Shown: positions 23,571 to 32,277, counted from the first letter of the stretch. The stretch: DNA of 39,503 nt from Roseiflexus sp. (GCA_017743475.1 JAGHYV010000041.1:1-39503); one strand, 5' to 3'. Notes: generated from the letters alone by a model not told the origin. Made by a program: numbers and translations.

Positions 23571-25502
23571 TTACTGGAAGATAAACTGCTGCCACCAGTA
23601 CTCAAGTGGTGGCATGGGTGCCACTATCTTGATCGACTCACCCCATGTATACCAGTCGGTTATGACCGTACCGCTCAGGAATAGACCTATCGCGCCAGTA
23701 ATTGCGGTCAACGCCGCGAACCACCATGCCCAGATGTGGATGTTGTACGAGTTGGCGTTCCAGCCCATCACCCAGCGCCAGAAGAGCTGGGCACGCTGCG
23801 TGCCGGGACCTTCCGCCATCATCTCGGTGAACTCCATCTCCGACTTCCACTTCGAGGTCGACACGATCGTCGCCCCGTGCATCGCCAGCAGCAGCGTCGA
23901 TCCCAGCAGGAAGAAGATCGAGAGCATGTGGAAGGGGTTATAGTAGAAGTTGCCCCAGTGGATGCTCACATAGTTCGTCCAGTCCAGGATCGCGCGGAAG
24001 CCGTGGCCCGGTGCGGCGTTCCAGTTGCCGAGCGCGATGGGATGGAACAGGTAAATAACGAAGTAGAGCGACAGTGCCGAAGCAAACCCCCAGGCGAGGT
24101 GCGTGCCGAGGCGCGTGGCTTTTGCGCGCGTATACAGCCGCGCCCACCAGGTCAGCACCGAGATATGCAGGAAGAACGTCGCTGCCAGCCATGCGCCACC
24201 CTTGTCCCAGGGCACATTCCAGCTCAAGCCGTACTCGGTCGGCGGGGGATAGACCGCCAGGTTCCAGAATTCACGCAGGTAAATGATCGGGTTCCATGCA
24301 ACCTGACGACCGTAGTCCACCAGGATGATGAACGCACAGGCAAAAAAGCTGATGAACGAGATAACACCCCACAGACCAACGTAGATCGGACCGACCTGAC
24401 CCTCGCCAAGCAGACGCTGCATCCAGCCAACATGCCCTGGCGGCTTGGCAATCGTGCCTTCCAGTCCGTCACGATACTCCTCGTCATGCAGATCAACCGG
24501 CTCCAGCGTCTCACGGGCGCGCCCCAGCACCAGTCCGACACCCATCAACGCCAGACCGGCAGCCAGCACTCCCTGACCGATGCCGTTCCAGATCGGCATC
24601 TTGTCCCAGAAGCCCCAGAAAGCGTTCCAGTCCTTTACGAACGTACCAGAGAGGAAGATGCACAGGTTCGAGAACAGCACCGATGCTGTGCCTGTCCAGA
24701 ACGCAACGCGGTGGATGCCGATCTCGCCGATGCTGTAGCCGAGGATATTGCGCCAGAAGACGTGGATGTTCTGGTCGGTGATATTCCGCCGCGCTTCGCT
24801 CAGCACCGCCGAACCGTGCATGTGCAGGAATAGCGTCGAGGCGAAGAGCAGGGTAATGCCGATGGCGTGGAACGGGTTATAGAAGAAGTTGTAGTACTGA
24901 TATCCAATGTTCGACACCCAGTCAAGGTGATGCGTAATGCCAAGCGGGAAGCCATGTCCCCAGGCGCCCATCGCAATCGGGCGCAAAAACTGCAGGGTAA
25001 TCCACGATGACACGACCGCGCCGAACGCAATCGGCACCTCCATGCCCATGTCCAGCTTCAGGCAGATGTCGATCTGGCGCAGCAACCAGCCCACAAAGGC
25101 AATGGTTGCCGCGATGACAGTCAGGAACCAGAAGAAGCCGGGTTTGGCAGGATCGATATTCAAACCTTGCGATACCGGCGGCGGCTCGATACGCATCGCC
25201 AGGATGTTGAACGTTCCCTCGTTGACCACGCCCTCGTACAGGTAGAACGCTACCCCAAGAATAATACCGACAATTGAGATCGCGCCAAACAGACCGACGT
25301 AGAAGCGACCGATCCAGAAGTCGAAAGGATCGACTCCAAAGAAGCGCGCCGCAAGCGTCTTACCGGGGCGCTTATAGAACTCCTCGATGATCGAGAACGG
25401 AATAACTTCTGCAGATGCTGCCTGCGAGCCTGTGGAGGAAATCGCCTCAGCGGGGAGAGTCTCTCCACTCGGCAGCGGCAGCGCGCGTGGCACAGCGGAC
25501 AT
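23571..25502 (-). CDS. pufLM: Fused photosynthetic reaction-centre subunits L and M
   Basis: 643 aa. Residues ~35-325 are L and ~355-643 are M, joined by a charged linker (about 326-360). L part: H192 in HHLDW (L-side accessory BChl ligand, L153 in Rhodobacter numbering), H212 in YNPFH (special pair, L173), H229 and H264 (iron). F207 replaces L-H168. M part: H525 in YNPFH (special pair, M202), H542 and H589 (iron). I505 replaces the accessory-BChl ligand M-H182 in the ILDWTN block, which fits a third bacteriopheophytin as in Chloroflexus-type centres. Each half has five membrane helices. Fusion is known for Roseiflexus. Hairpins flank the gene on both sides. Confidence 0.97.
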   Translation of the reverse strand: MSAVPRALPLPSGETLPAEAISSTGSQAASAEVIPFSIIEEFYKRPGKTLAARFFGVDPFDFWIGRFYVGLFGAISIVGIILGVAFYLYEGVVNEGTFNILAMRIEPPPVSQGLNIDPAKPGFFWFLTVIAATIAFVGWLLRQIDICLKLDMGMEVPIAFGAVVSSWITLQFLRPIAMGAWGHGFPLGITHHLDWVSNIGYQYYNFFYNPFHAIGITLLFASTLFLHMHGSAVLSEARRNITDQNIHVFWRNILGYSIGEIGIHRVAFWTGTASVLFSNLCIFLSGTFVKDWNAFWGFWDKMPIWNGIGQGVLAAGLALMGVGLVLGRARETLEPVDLHDEEYRDGLEGTIAKPPGHVGWMQRLLGEGQVGPIYVGLWGVISFISFFACAFIILVDYGRQVAWNPIIYLREFWNLAVYPPPTEYGLSWNVPWDKGGAWLAATFFLHISVLTWWARLYTRAKATRLGTHLAWGFASALSLYFVIYLFHPIALGNWNAAPGHGFRAILDWTNYVSIHWGNFYYNPFHMLSIFFLLGSTLLLAMHGATIVSTSKWKSEMEFTEMMAEGPGTQRAQLFWRWVMGWNANSYNIHIWAWWFAALTAITGAIGLFLSGTVITDWYTWGESIKIVAPMPPLEYWWQQFIFQ

Positions 25503-25586
25503 CGTGTGCTCTCGCTTTCTAGCGTATGGATTGGCTTACGCGAAGATAGTTATGTCTCCACAGGCAAAGCCAGCACTTCATACAGT

Positions 25587-25646
25587 GTAAAGACAGGACA
25601 GGGGCTGATGCGCTGCCACGTGCCAGCCCGCTGTCCTCATCTTTAC
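25587..25646 (-). repeat. Long intercistronic hairpin between pufA and pufLM
   Basis: Left arm 25587-25607 and right arm 25624-25646 form about 20 paired bases (GTAAAGA/TCTTTAC, AGGACAG/CTGTCCT, GGGCTG/CAGCCC) with 1-2-nt bulges and a 16-nt loop. It lies 25 bp after the pufA stop. It parallels the stabilising pufBA/pufL hairpin of purple bacteria, which gives antenna mRNA an excess over reaction-centre mRNA. Confidence 0.82.
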
Positions 25647-25670
25647 GAGCGCCAGGCAGAATAACGATCC

Positions 25671-26000
<330 letters not shown>

Positions 26001-26128
26001 TCATCTGCCTGACTCAATAACGCAGTGCTTCATGAACTGCGTGACAATGTTTTTCCCGCGCCAGTTACTGCCTGTCGCCTCCTGTATCTGAGCGTCATTT
26101 GTCAAGAGTATGCGCGGGTTTCACCGCG

Positions 26129-26158
26129 ATTATACTCCTGAGAAAGCCAGCGCGTCAA
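26129..26158 (-). promoter_or_regulatory. puf operon promoter
   Basis: On the minus strand TTGACG (26158-26153), 18-bp spacer and TATAAT (26134-26129). Predicted transcription start near 26122, about 140 nt before pufB. It is the only near-consensus minus-strand promoter seen in the intergenic region. Confidence 0.72.
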
Positions 26159-26180
26159 TCAAAATCCCTCACACATCTAC

Positions 26181-26213
26181 TATGCAAGGGTTATGCAGAC
26201 TGTGTGCAAAAGC
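26181..26213 (+). promoter_or_regulatory. Candidate CarH-type operator: three direct repeats, 11-bp period
   Basis: TATGCA (26181), TATGCA (26192) and TGTGCA (26203) are spaced exactly 11 bp start to start. CarH-family B12 photoreceptors are known to bind three 11-bp direct repeats with core nTnTACAn; these cores read TNTGCA, one base different. The site lies between the puf promoter and the gene for a MerR/B12-binding regulator. It is upstream of both proposed -35 boxes rather than overlapping them, so activation or an overlooked promoter must be considered. Confidence 0.62.
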
Positions 26214-26260
26214 CTGAGTTATGAATTTGCAACACTGCGTCAGAGTATGTACTACAGCGT

Positions 26261-26288
26261 TTGACAATCCCTCTGCGTATACTATAAT
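26261..26288 (+). promoter_or_regulatory. Promoter of the MerR/B12-binding regulator
   Basis: TTGACA (26261-26266), 16-bp spacer, TATAAT (26283-26288): perfect hexamers. Start expected near 26295, leaving a ~187-nt leader before ATG 26482. The 11-bp repeats end 47 bp upstream of the -35. Confidence 0.82.
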
Positions 26289-26481
26289 AAAGCCCTACAA
26301 TCCTAGCCAAAAGGAGGGGAAGCAGCGAGCAACCTTGCTTCACCCTGCTGCCGGAACTGCCACGTTGCAGGGTGAATACGCGGCGCCGACCGTGTGCGTG
26401 GCATTCCTCACGGGTTTGCCGCCAGGCAAACCATGTGGTGCGTATGCCGACGCTTGACCGTTCTAGAGATGGAGAACCCCA

Positions 26482-27489
26482 ATGTTGAAGCAGGTCCATC
26501 ACCTGCTGACGCTGTCAGACGTGCCACGCTACAATATCAAGGCAGTCGTTCAGCAGACACAGGTCAATGTTTCGACACTACGCGCATGGGAGCAACGCTA
26601 CGGCGTTCCGCGCCCGACTCGCTCTGAACACGGTCATCGGCTCTATTCGCAGCGCGATATCGAGATCATCAAGTGGCTGAAGCAGTGTACTGAGGAAGGA
26701 CTGGCGATCAGTCAGGCGGTCGCACTGTTGCGCGACATCAGCAACTCAGGTAATGCTACTCCTCATGCACTGCAATCGCAGCCGCCCCCGCCAACACTGG
26801 CAGATGCAGGATGGCCCGATCTGCGCACCCAACTGACTGAGGCGCTCCTTAGCACGAACCTGCGCCAGGCGCATTTGCTCGTCAATACTGCAGTAGCCCT
26901 CTTCCCTATCGAGACACTGGTGCTCGATCTTTTTTATCCCATGCTGGTCGATATCGGCGAGCGCTGGGCGCAGGGGGATGTGTGCGTGGCAGAGGAGCGA
27001 GTGGTGACCAACTTCGTGCGCCAGCGCCTGCTCGGGTTGTTGCAGATCCACGCGCCGTTCGCCGTCGGTCCGCGTCTGATCGCCGGATGTGCGCCGGAAG
27101 AACAGCACGAGATTGGGTTGATCATGTTCTCGCTGCTAATGGAACAGCGCGGCTGGGAACTGATCTACCTGGGGCAAACTGTGTCGGCGGAAGGACTTGA
27201 TGGCTTCCTGATGCGCCTGGCGCCGGCGCTTGTATGCATGTCGGTGTCGATGGCGGAGCATGTGCCCGGTCTGCTCGAAATTGCCCGGATTGTCGAAGGT
27301 CGCCGTCGCCATCACCTGGTGTTCGCCTACAGCGGTCAGGTGTTTGATCGCCATCCTGAGCTTCGTGGTCGCATTCCTGGCATCTTTCTTGGCAATGATT
27401 TGCGCGAAGCGGTTATTCGTGCGGATGATCTTGGTGGAGAGATCGATCCAGAACGCTGGATGCGACGGTCGAACTTCTTTCGCCACTAA
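26482..27489 (+). CDS. MerR-family regulator with cobalamin-binding domain (CarH/LitR-like)
   Basis: 335 aa. Residues ~17-85 are a MerR winged helix (YNIKAVVQQTQVNVSTLRAWEQRYGVPRPTR, GHRLYSQRDIEIIKWLK). Residues ~112-190 are the four-helix B12 cap and ~195-315 the B12 Rossmann domain. The E-x-H-x-x-G motif is present as EQHEIG, making H209 the likely lower cobalt ligand. In the cap, W162 and E172 match CarH W131 and E141, but A163 and R173 replace H132 and H142. H132 is the residue that captures cobalt after light in CarH, so the light chemistry may differ. GGAGA precedes ATG 26482. It is divergent from puf, with CarH-like repeats between. CarH numbering is from memory of the Thermus protein. 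Confidence 0.88.
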   Translation: MLKQVHHLLTLSDVPRYNIKAVVQQTQVNVSTLRAWEQRYGVPRPTRSEHGHRLYSQRDIEIIKWLKQCTEEGLAISQAVALLRDISNSGNATPHALQSQPPPPTLADAGWPDLRTQLTEALLSTNLRQAHLLVNTAVALFPIETLVLDLFYPMLVDIGERWAQGDVCVAEERVVTNFVRQRLLGLLQIHAPFAVGPRLIAGCAPEEQHEIGLIMFSLLMEQRGWELIYLGQTVSAEGLDGFLMRLAPALVCMSVSMAEHVPGLLEIARIVEGRRRHHLVFAYSGQVFDRHPELRGRIPGIFLGNDLREAVIRADDLGGEIDPERWMRRSNFFRH

Positions 27490-27596
27490 TTTTGGAACGC
27501 CGGTTTGAAGGTGTTGGGCACGAATGAAACCAGCATACCGATGCGCCAGCAATACTTCCTGGCACATATACAAGAACGGCGCTAGAAAGTGCAAGT

Positions 27597-28040
27597 ATGC
27601 GCTCATTGATGACGTGGCTGAGCAGTCGCGGACCGGAAATCGCCCAGGCCCTCGATCAACACCGTGAGGCGATCTGTTCTGCGGTCAATAATCGCCTCAT
27701 GTCAACGTTCGCAGGATTGCTGGCAAATATCGAATCGCGCCACGGTGGTCAGTATCATCAGGTGACCTTCAGTCGCACACCCCGGCGGCTCCATCAATTG
27801 TTGCTTGTGGCGCTCGCGCTTCAGGCACCGTCGGTGCTGCAACGTGAGATTGAGTGGAGCGTTCGCCTGTTACTGCGTCACGGTGTGACGCAGCATCACA
27901 TTCAGTCCATGGTACGCTGGTACTTCGAAGCGGTGCGACGCGAAGTGGCGCTTGATGAGCACGACCGCGATAACTTGGCGGCGCTCGAAGAAGCGATCCT
28001 GGCAACCGTCTACGCGATCGGGGATGAAACCGAACCGTGA
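27597..28040 (+). CDS. Helical protein of unknown function next to the B12 regulator (147 aa)
   Basis: I do not recognise the family. The protein is predicted nearly all alpha-helical: IAQALDQHREAICSAVNNRL, STFAGLLANI, RLHQLLLVALALQA, IEWSVRLLLRHGV, then HIQSMVRWYFEAVRREVALD. The pattern recalls small helical sensor domains such as the RsbR N-terminal type, without a firm match. Several histidines (for example H49, H66, H94, H99 and H100 approximately) could bind a cofactor. The start at 27597 has a poor ribosome binding site; ATG 27609 is an alternative. It follows the regulator by 107 bp on the same strand, so a shared transcript and a regulatory partnership are plausible. Confidence 0.65.
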   Translation: MRSLMTWLSSRGPEIAQALDQHREAICSAVNNRLMSTFAGLLANIESRHGGQYHQVTFSRTPRRLHQLLLVALALQAPSVLQREIEWSVRLLLRHGVTQHHIQSMVRWYFEAVRREVALDEHDRDNLAALEEAILATVYAIGDETEP

Positions 28041-28124
28041 CTCCCGGATAGATTGCGCTGGGTGACAGAGACGCTCCGGCGTTGCATAGGGATTGTCGAT
28101 CCAGATAAGTGGAAAGCAGGACGC

Positions 28125-29075
28125 CTACTGCTGCGCCTGAATCTGCTGTGCCTCTGCCTCAGCGATGAACGAACGCTCGACCGCGCGCCATTCAGGCGTT
28201 GTGTCGTCGGCTGTCTCCGCAGGAGTTGCCACCAAGGTGACGCGCACTGCCACATCGAGTTCGCTCGTTGCCTGACCTTTGTACACTCCGCGTGACGGCG
28301 GCACATCGGCATAGTCGCGTCCGATAGCCACGCGAATGTGGCGTGAACCGGCGACCAGGTTGTTCGTCGGGTCAAATCCCACCCATCCCATGCCGGGCAG
28401 CAGGGCTTCTACCCAGGCATGGGTTGCGTCCGCCTCGGAACGATCACGGTCCTCGGCACGGTGAAAAAGATAGCCGCTGACGTAGCGACACGGAATGCCC
28501 AGCATGCGCGCCAGCGCGATCATAATATGCGCGAAATCCTGACAGACTCCGCGTCGGGCACGCAGAGCATCGTCGACCGGCGAGTGCACATGAGTACTGC
28601 CGGGCGCGTATTCAAAGGCATGGTAAATGCGCTCGTTGAGCCAGCAGAGGGTTGTCAATGGATCACTGCCACGCTGTACCTTCAATTCCTCCGCAAATGA
28701 GCGCAGTAAGTCGCTAGCGTATGCAAAACGGCTGGGCTGGATCATCTCCCAGTGTTCGCCACTGGCGGCAAGTGCGTCGAGGGCAAGCCAGGCATCTCCA
28801 CCAAGCGGGGTCAGTGGCGGCGGTTCTAGCACTTCCACCAGCGCTTCAGCGATGATTGTCAGCAACTTATGGCGCCCGGGCACATCGAAGTGATGCACCA
28901 CGTTCCCGAGAACGTCACGATAACTAAACAGCGTCGCGCGCGGTATCGTCGTCATTTGAAAGGTGTGGAGACGCTGGTAACCGTCGCTGCGCGGTTGCAT
29001 ACGCACTTCCATCACGCTTTCGCTGACGGGCGCGCTGTAACGGAACCGGGTCAGATGGCGAATGTGATAGTACAT
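28125..29075 (-). CDS. Transglutaminase-like cysteine protease family protein
   Basis: 316 aa. N-terminal beta domain (MYYHIRHLTRFRYSAPVSES, typical of the bacterial transglutaminase N-terminal family) followed by the catalytic domain. The triad is visible: C178 in RRGVCQDFAH, H219 in ATHAWVEALLPG and D235 in WVGFDPTNN. No signal peptide. Such proteins are often encoded with alpha-E and circularly permuted ATP-grasp proteins, and both lie upstream on this strand, separated here by a 540-bp repeat-rich spacer. Predicted to cleave or form isopeptide/amide bonds; substrate unknown. Confidence 0.9.
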   Translation of the reverse strand: MYYHIRHLTRFRYSAPVSESVMEVRMQPRSDGYQRLHTFQMTTIPRATLFSYRDVLGNVVHHFDVPGRHKLLTIIAEALVEVLEPPPLTPLGGDAWLALDALAASGEHWEMIQPSRFAYASDLLRSFAEELKVQRGSDPLTTLCWLNERIYHAFEYAPGSTHVHSPVDDALRARRGVCQDFAHIMIALARMLGIPCRYVSGYLFHRAEDRDRSEADATHAWVEALLPGMGWVGFDPTNNLVAGSRHIRVAIGRDYADVPPSRGVYKGQATSELDVAVRVTLVATPAETADDTTPEWRAVERSFIAEAEAQQIQAQQ

Positions 29076-29077
29076 TT

Positions 29078-29102
29078 GAGAACTAAGAACTGAGAACTAA
29101 GA
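29078..29102. repeat. Heptanucleotide repeat, left part
   Basis: GAGAACT, AAGAACT, GAGAACT and a partial AAGA in perfect 7-bp register, directly upstream of the transglutaminase start codon on that gene's template side. The tract resumes at 29183 after an inserted element. Confidence 0.8.
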
Positions 29103-29182
29103 GCCTATCCGAAAAAACTGGTGTACCTCTTCGCCTGTGGCTTGATCGCCTTGCGTGCCGCTAGGTTATTCGGATAGAATCC
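29103..29182. mobile_element. MITE-like miniature element inserted in the heptamer tract
   Basis: CTATCCGAA (29105-29113) and TTCGGATAG (29169-29177) are perfect terminal inverted repeats of a ~73-bp element without coding capacity. AAGA occurs immediately on both sides (29099-29102 and 29183-29186), although this may come from the heptamer repeats rather than a target duplication. The ends resemble those of short non-autonomous insertion-sequence derivatives; the parent element is not in this window. Confidence 0.5.
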
Positions 29183-29210
29183 AAGAACTAAGAACTGAGA
29201 ACCGGGAACT
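29183..29210. repeat. Heptanucleotide repeat, right part
   Basis: AAGAACT, AAGAACT, GAGAACC, GGGAACT in perfect 7-bp register, continuing the tract interrupted at 29103-29182. Confidence 0.8.
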
Positions 29211-29393
29211 TTTTGCTTCTATAATCGTTTCGATGACAAATGAGATGCGATACCAACCTGGGTGCGCGGACCCCCGGCCTGCACGATGATGTGAGCGAGA
29301 GCAGCATTACGCCTGCGAGCGGACAGGTCGGAACCCATCCCTGCTGTGCGAGCGTAGATGCATAATGTTCCAAACATATTCGGAATAATTCTC

Positions 29394-29531
29394 AATCCTC
29401 ATCATTTCGGTTGCTCTCGTACACAAAAGTTCACTTCAGTCTCCTCTTATAGACCGAAATCCATTTCGGTCGCCACGGAGACTGAACTTCATTTCAGTCG
29501 CTCTCGTAGACTGAACTTCATGTCGGTCGCC
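29394..29531. repeat. Tandem array of ~29-bp palindromic units
   Basis: Five degenerate units. The clearest three start at 29453, 29481 and 29510 (periods 28 and 29 bp) and have the form GACYGAA-N6-TTYRGTC followed by CGC and a short tail. The first is a perfect 9-bp palindrome arm pair (GACCGAAAT/ATTTCGGTC) and the second has 7-bp arms. Two weaker units precede them from about 29394 and 29423. It is not a CRISPR: units are contiguous, with no unique spacers. A related pair lies at 10641-10697. Confidence 0.7.
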
Positions 29532-29615
29532 ATGTGTGGTACTCGTCTCATCTGTGTCGAAGTACTTCTACTGCAGACGACCGCAGCAGCGAGTGATTCA
29601 CTCCAAAAAATGTGC

Positions 29616-30590
29616 TCAGAGTGCGCCTTCGCCCTTCAACGCCTCATCCGCCGGATAACTGATATACGCCCGATAGATCTCATCGTGCACCTGAATGCAC
29701 ATGCGACGAATGGACATTAGAAATGTGTGCATATCGGTCATAATCTCATCTACCTGACCATAATCGAGCACTGCGCGCAGACGACCGGCAAGGCGTTCGA
29801 CACGTGCAGTGGCGCGGCGGATACTAGAGCGACCAATGGACTGTGCCGCCTCCTGGATCATATCGGCAGCAAAGCGGATCGAACGTGGGAATTCGGCATT
29901 CAGCAACAGAAACTCGGCAACGTCCTCAGGACGAATACTGGCAGTGTACACTTTGCAGTACGCCTCGAACGCTGTGCAACTCTTCAACAGGGCGACCCAC
30001 TCGAAGTAATCGAGCATCTCGGCGTCCGATCCTTCGAGCGGGCAGAAATGAACATCGAGCAACGTTGCGGTCGCCATCGCACGCTCAAGATACCGCCCGA
30101 TCTGAATGAACCACCATCCCTCGTCATGGCTCAGGGTCGCATCGGTGATGCCCTGAAACAGGTGCACTCCTTCTTTGACCGATCGAAAGAAGAGGTGCGG
30201 TTCACCCGACCACATTTCATCCATGGAGGTATGACGAACATGGAGATAGAGGCGGTTGACCTGCTCCCACATTTCGGAACTGATGCGCTCACGCACCTGA
30301 CGGGCATTGTCGCGCGCTGCTGTGATACACGCAGCAATCGAGTCGCTGTTGGACATATCGAAGGTCAACGCCTGCGTAATCGCGTAGGGGGTGACGCCGG
30401 CAGCAGGGGGTTGGCTGTGCAACGCCAGTAGCAGGCGCCGCCAGCGCCGCTCGGCAGCAGTTGGCGTCAGATCGAGTGCACTGTGCAGATGCACATCAAG
30501 CAGGCGCGCCGTGTGTTCGGCACGCTCTAGATAGCGCGCCATCCAGAAGAGACTGTCGGCGACCCGGCTGAGCATTGGTGTTTTAGTCAT
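29616..30590 (-). CDS. Alpha-E domain protein (DUF403)
   Basis: 324 aa. All-helical protein starting [20 protein letters not shown], where [28 protein letters not shown] is the signature N-terminus of the alpha-E family. Other blocks are [21 protein letters not shown] and [25 protein letters not shown]. Biochemical role unknown; it is regularly encoded with a circularly permuted ATP-grasp protein and a transglutaminase, a set proposed to make or modify peptides. Its ATG at 30590 overlaps the ATP-grasp stop by 8 bp, so translation is coupled. Confidence 0.9.
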   Translation of the reverse strand: MTKTPMLSRVADSLFWMARYLERAEHTARLLDVHLHSALDLTPTAAERRWRRLLLALHSQPPAAGVTPYAITQALTFDMSNSDSIAACITAARDNARQVRERISSEMWEQVNRLYLHVRHTSMDEMWSGEPHLFFRSVKEGVHLFQGITDATLSHDEGWWFIQIGRYLERAMATATLLDVHFCPLEGSDAEMLDYFEWVALLKSCTAFEAYCKVYTASIRPEDVAEFLLLNAEFPRSIRFAADMIQEAAQSIGRSSIRRATARVERLAGRLRAVLDYGQVDEIMTDMHTFLMSIRRMCIQVHDEIYRAYISYPADEALKGEGAL

Positions 30591-32013
30591 TGAGCACCCA
30601 GGTATCTTTGCTTCCGCCACCCTGCGATGAGTTGACGACCAGCGACCCGCGCCGCAACGCCACCCGCGTCAGCCCTCCCGGCACAATGACGATCTTCTCA
30701 CCGTATAGGATGTAGGGGCGCAGATCAACGTGGCGCGGCTCTACCCGCCCATCAACAAAACAGGCAGCGCGGGAGAGCATGATAGTCGGTTGCGCAATGT
30801 AATTGCGCGGCGCTGCAAGGATTCGACGCCGAAACTCCTCACGCTGCTCACGGGTGCTGTGCGGACCGACCAGCATCCCATAGCCGCCCGACTCACCGAC
30901 CGCCTTGATCACAAGTTTGTCTAGGTTGTCGAGGATATAGCGCCGATCAGCTTCATTGCACGCCAGATACGTCTCGACATTCGGCAGGATGGGATCTTCA
31001 CCGAGGTAGTAACGAATAATACGTGGCACGTACGCATAGATCGCCTTGTCATCGGCGATGCCAGTGCCAATGGCGTTTGCCAGACCAACATTCCCAGCGC
31101 GATAGGCGTTGAACAGCCCGGCCACGCCGAGCGCTGAGTCAGGTCGAAATGCCAGCGGATCGAGAAAATCATCGTCGAGACGGCGGTAAATAACATCAAC
31201 ACGTTGCAACCCCGCCGTGGTGCGCATGTATACCCGGTTATCGTGGACAAGCAGGTCGCGCCCTTCGACCAGTTGCACTCCCATCTGACGTGCCAGGAAC
31301 GTGTGTTCGAAATATGCTGAATTGTAAATGCCGGGTGTAAGTAGCACAATCGTGGGATCCGGTCGTTGCATCGGATCGAGTGCGCGCAGCGTTTCCAGCA
31401 ACGCCTGACCGTAATGCTCGATTGGGCGGACATTGTAGCCTTCGAACAGCATCGGGAAGGTGCGCTTCATCACCTGACGATTGACCAGCATATACGACAC
31501 ACCACTGGGCACGCGCAGATTGTCTTCGAGCACTAGAAAACGCCCATCGGCATCGCGCACGAGATCGGTTCCAACAATCGCAATATAGACGTCGCGCGGA
31601 ACCCGCACGCCCCGCATCTCACGACGGTAGTAGGCACAACTGTAGACAAGTTCGCGCGGAACGACGTTATCGGCAAGGATGCGCCCTTCGTGGTACACAT
31701 CGCGCAGAAACATGTTCAGCGCCGTGATACGCTGTGTCAGACCGCGCTCGATAACTGACCATTCCGCCGCAGGAATGATCCTCGGGATCAGATCGTAGGG
31801 AAAAATTTTCTCTGTGCCGTCGCCATGACCATATACCGCAAACGTGATACCCTGATAGAGAAACGCAGCATCAGCTGCCTGCTGTCGTCGGTATAACTCC
31901 TCGGCTGAAAGGTTCGTGAGACGTTCGTACAGGGGGAGGTAATGTGGGCGCGGTTGCCCATCGGCAGTGAACATTTCGTCCCAGGCGATGTCAATATCAT
32001 ATGAGGCAAACAT
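30583..32013 (-). CDS. Circularly permuted ATP-grasp protein (DUF404/DUF407 type)
   Basis: 476 aa. The blocks [47 protein letters not shown] and [15 protein letters not shown], followed by ARPYI-like [10 protein letters not shown], are characteristic of the permuted ATP-grasp family predicted to form amide bonds with ATP. ATG 32013 ([15 protein letters not shown]) is chosen because the conserved region begins there; the frame stays open to 32163 with a sequence that does not fit. First gene of the ATP-grasp/alpha-E pair. It is divergent from the histidine kinase at 32278. Confidence 0.92.
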   Translation of the reverse strand: MFASYDIDIAWDEMFTADGQPRPHYLPLYERLTNLSAEELYRRQQAADAAFLYQGITFAVYGHGDGTEKIFPYDLIPRIIPAAEWSVIERGLTQRITALNMFLRDVYHEGRILADNVVPRELVYSCAYYRREMRGVRVPRDVYIAIVGTDLVRDADGRFLVLEDNLRVPSGVSYMLVNRQVMKRTFPMLFEGYNVRPIEHYGQALLETLRALDPMQRPDPTIVLLTPGIYNSAYFEHTFLARQMGVQLVEGRDLLVHDNRVYMRTTAGLQRVDVIYRRLDDDFLDPLAFRPDSALGVAGLFNAYRAGNVGLANAIGTGIADDKAIYAYVPRIIRYYLGEDPILPNVETYLACNEADRRYILDNLDKLVIKAVGESGGYGMLVGPHSTREQREEFRRRILAAPRNYIAQPTIMLSRAACFVDGRVEPRHVDLRPYILYGEKIVIVPGGLTRVALRRGSLVVNSSQGGGSKDTWVLND

Positions 32014-32277
32014 CTTGTGCAGTATAAACAAAAGGCACCCTACAGGGAAGGTGCGAGGGGCCACGCTGCCGGTCACTACATGCCAGAGTTGAGTGGGTAT
32101 ATAGTACGTCTTTGTGCATATTTCGTCAAGCCTTGTCAGCCTGCCTGTTGTTCCACGTTTCACACAGCGTGCTATACTGTTAGGAACAGCAGATCACACT
32201 GGCATAAACGGTTCGCCGCCTTTCGGTGGCACGTACTGGATTCGCACCATCGAGTTCGAAGGGCGTAGAATAGCAGC

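Noticed and set aside
22583-24833. Long plus-strand open frames opposite pufC and pufLM
   Set aside because: Antisense to conserved photosystem genes; Arg/His-rich low-plausibility proteins.
29394-29531. Possible CRISPR array
   Set aside because: The units are contiguous palindromes with no unique spacers and no cas genes are nearby.
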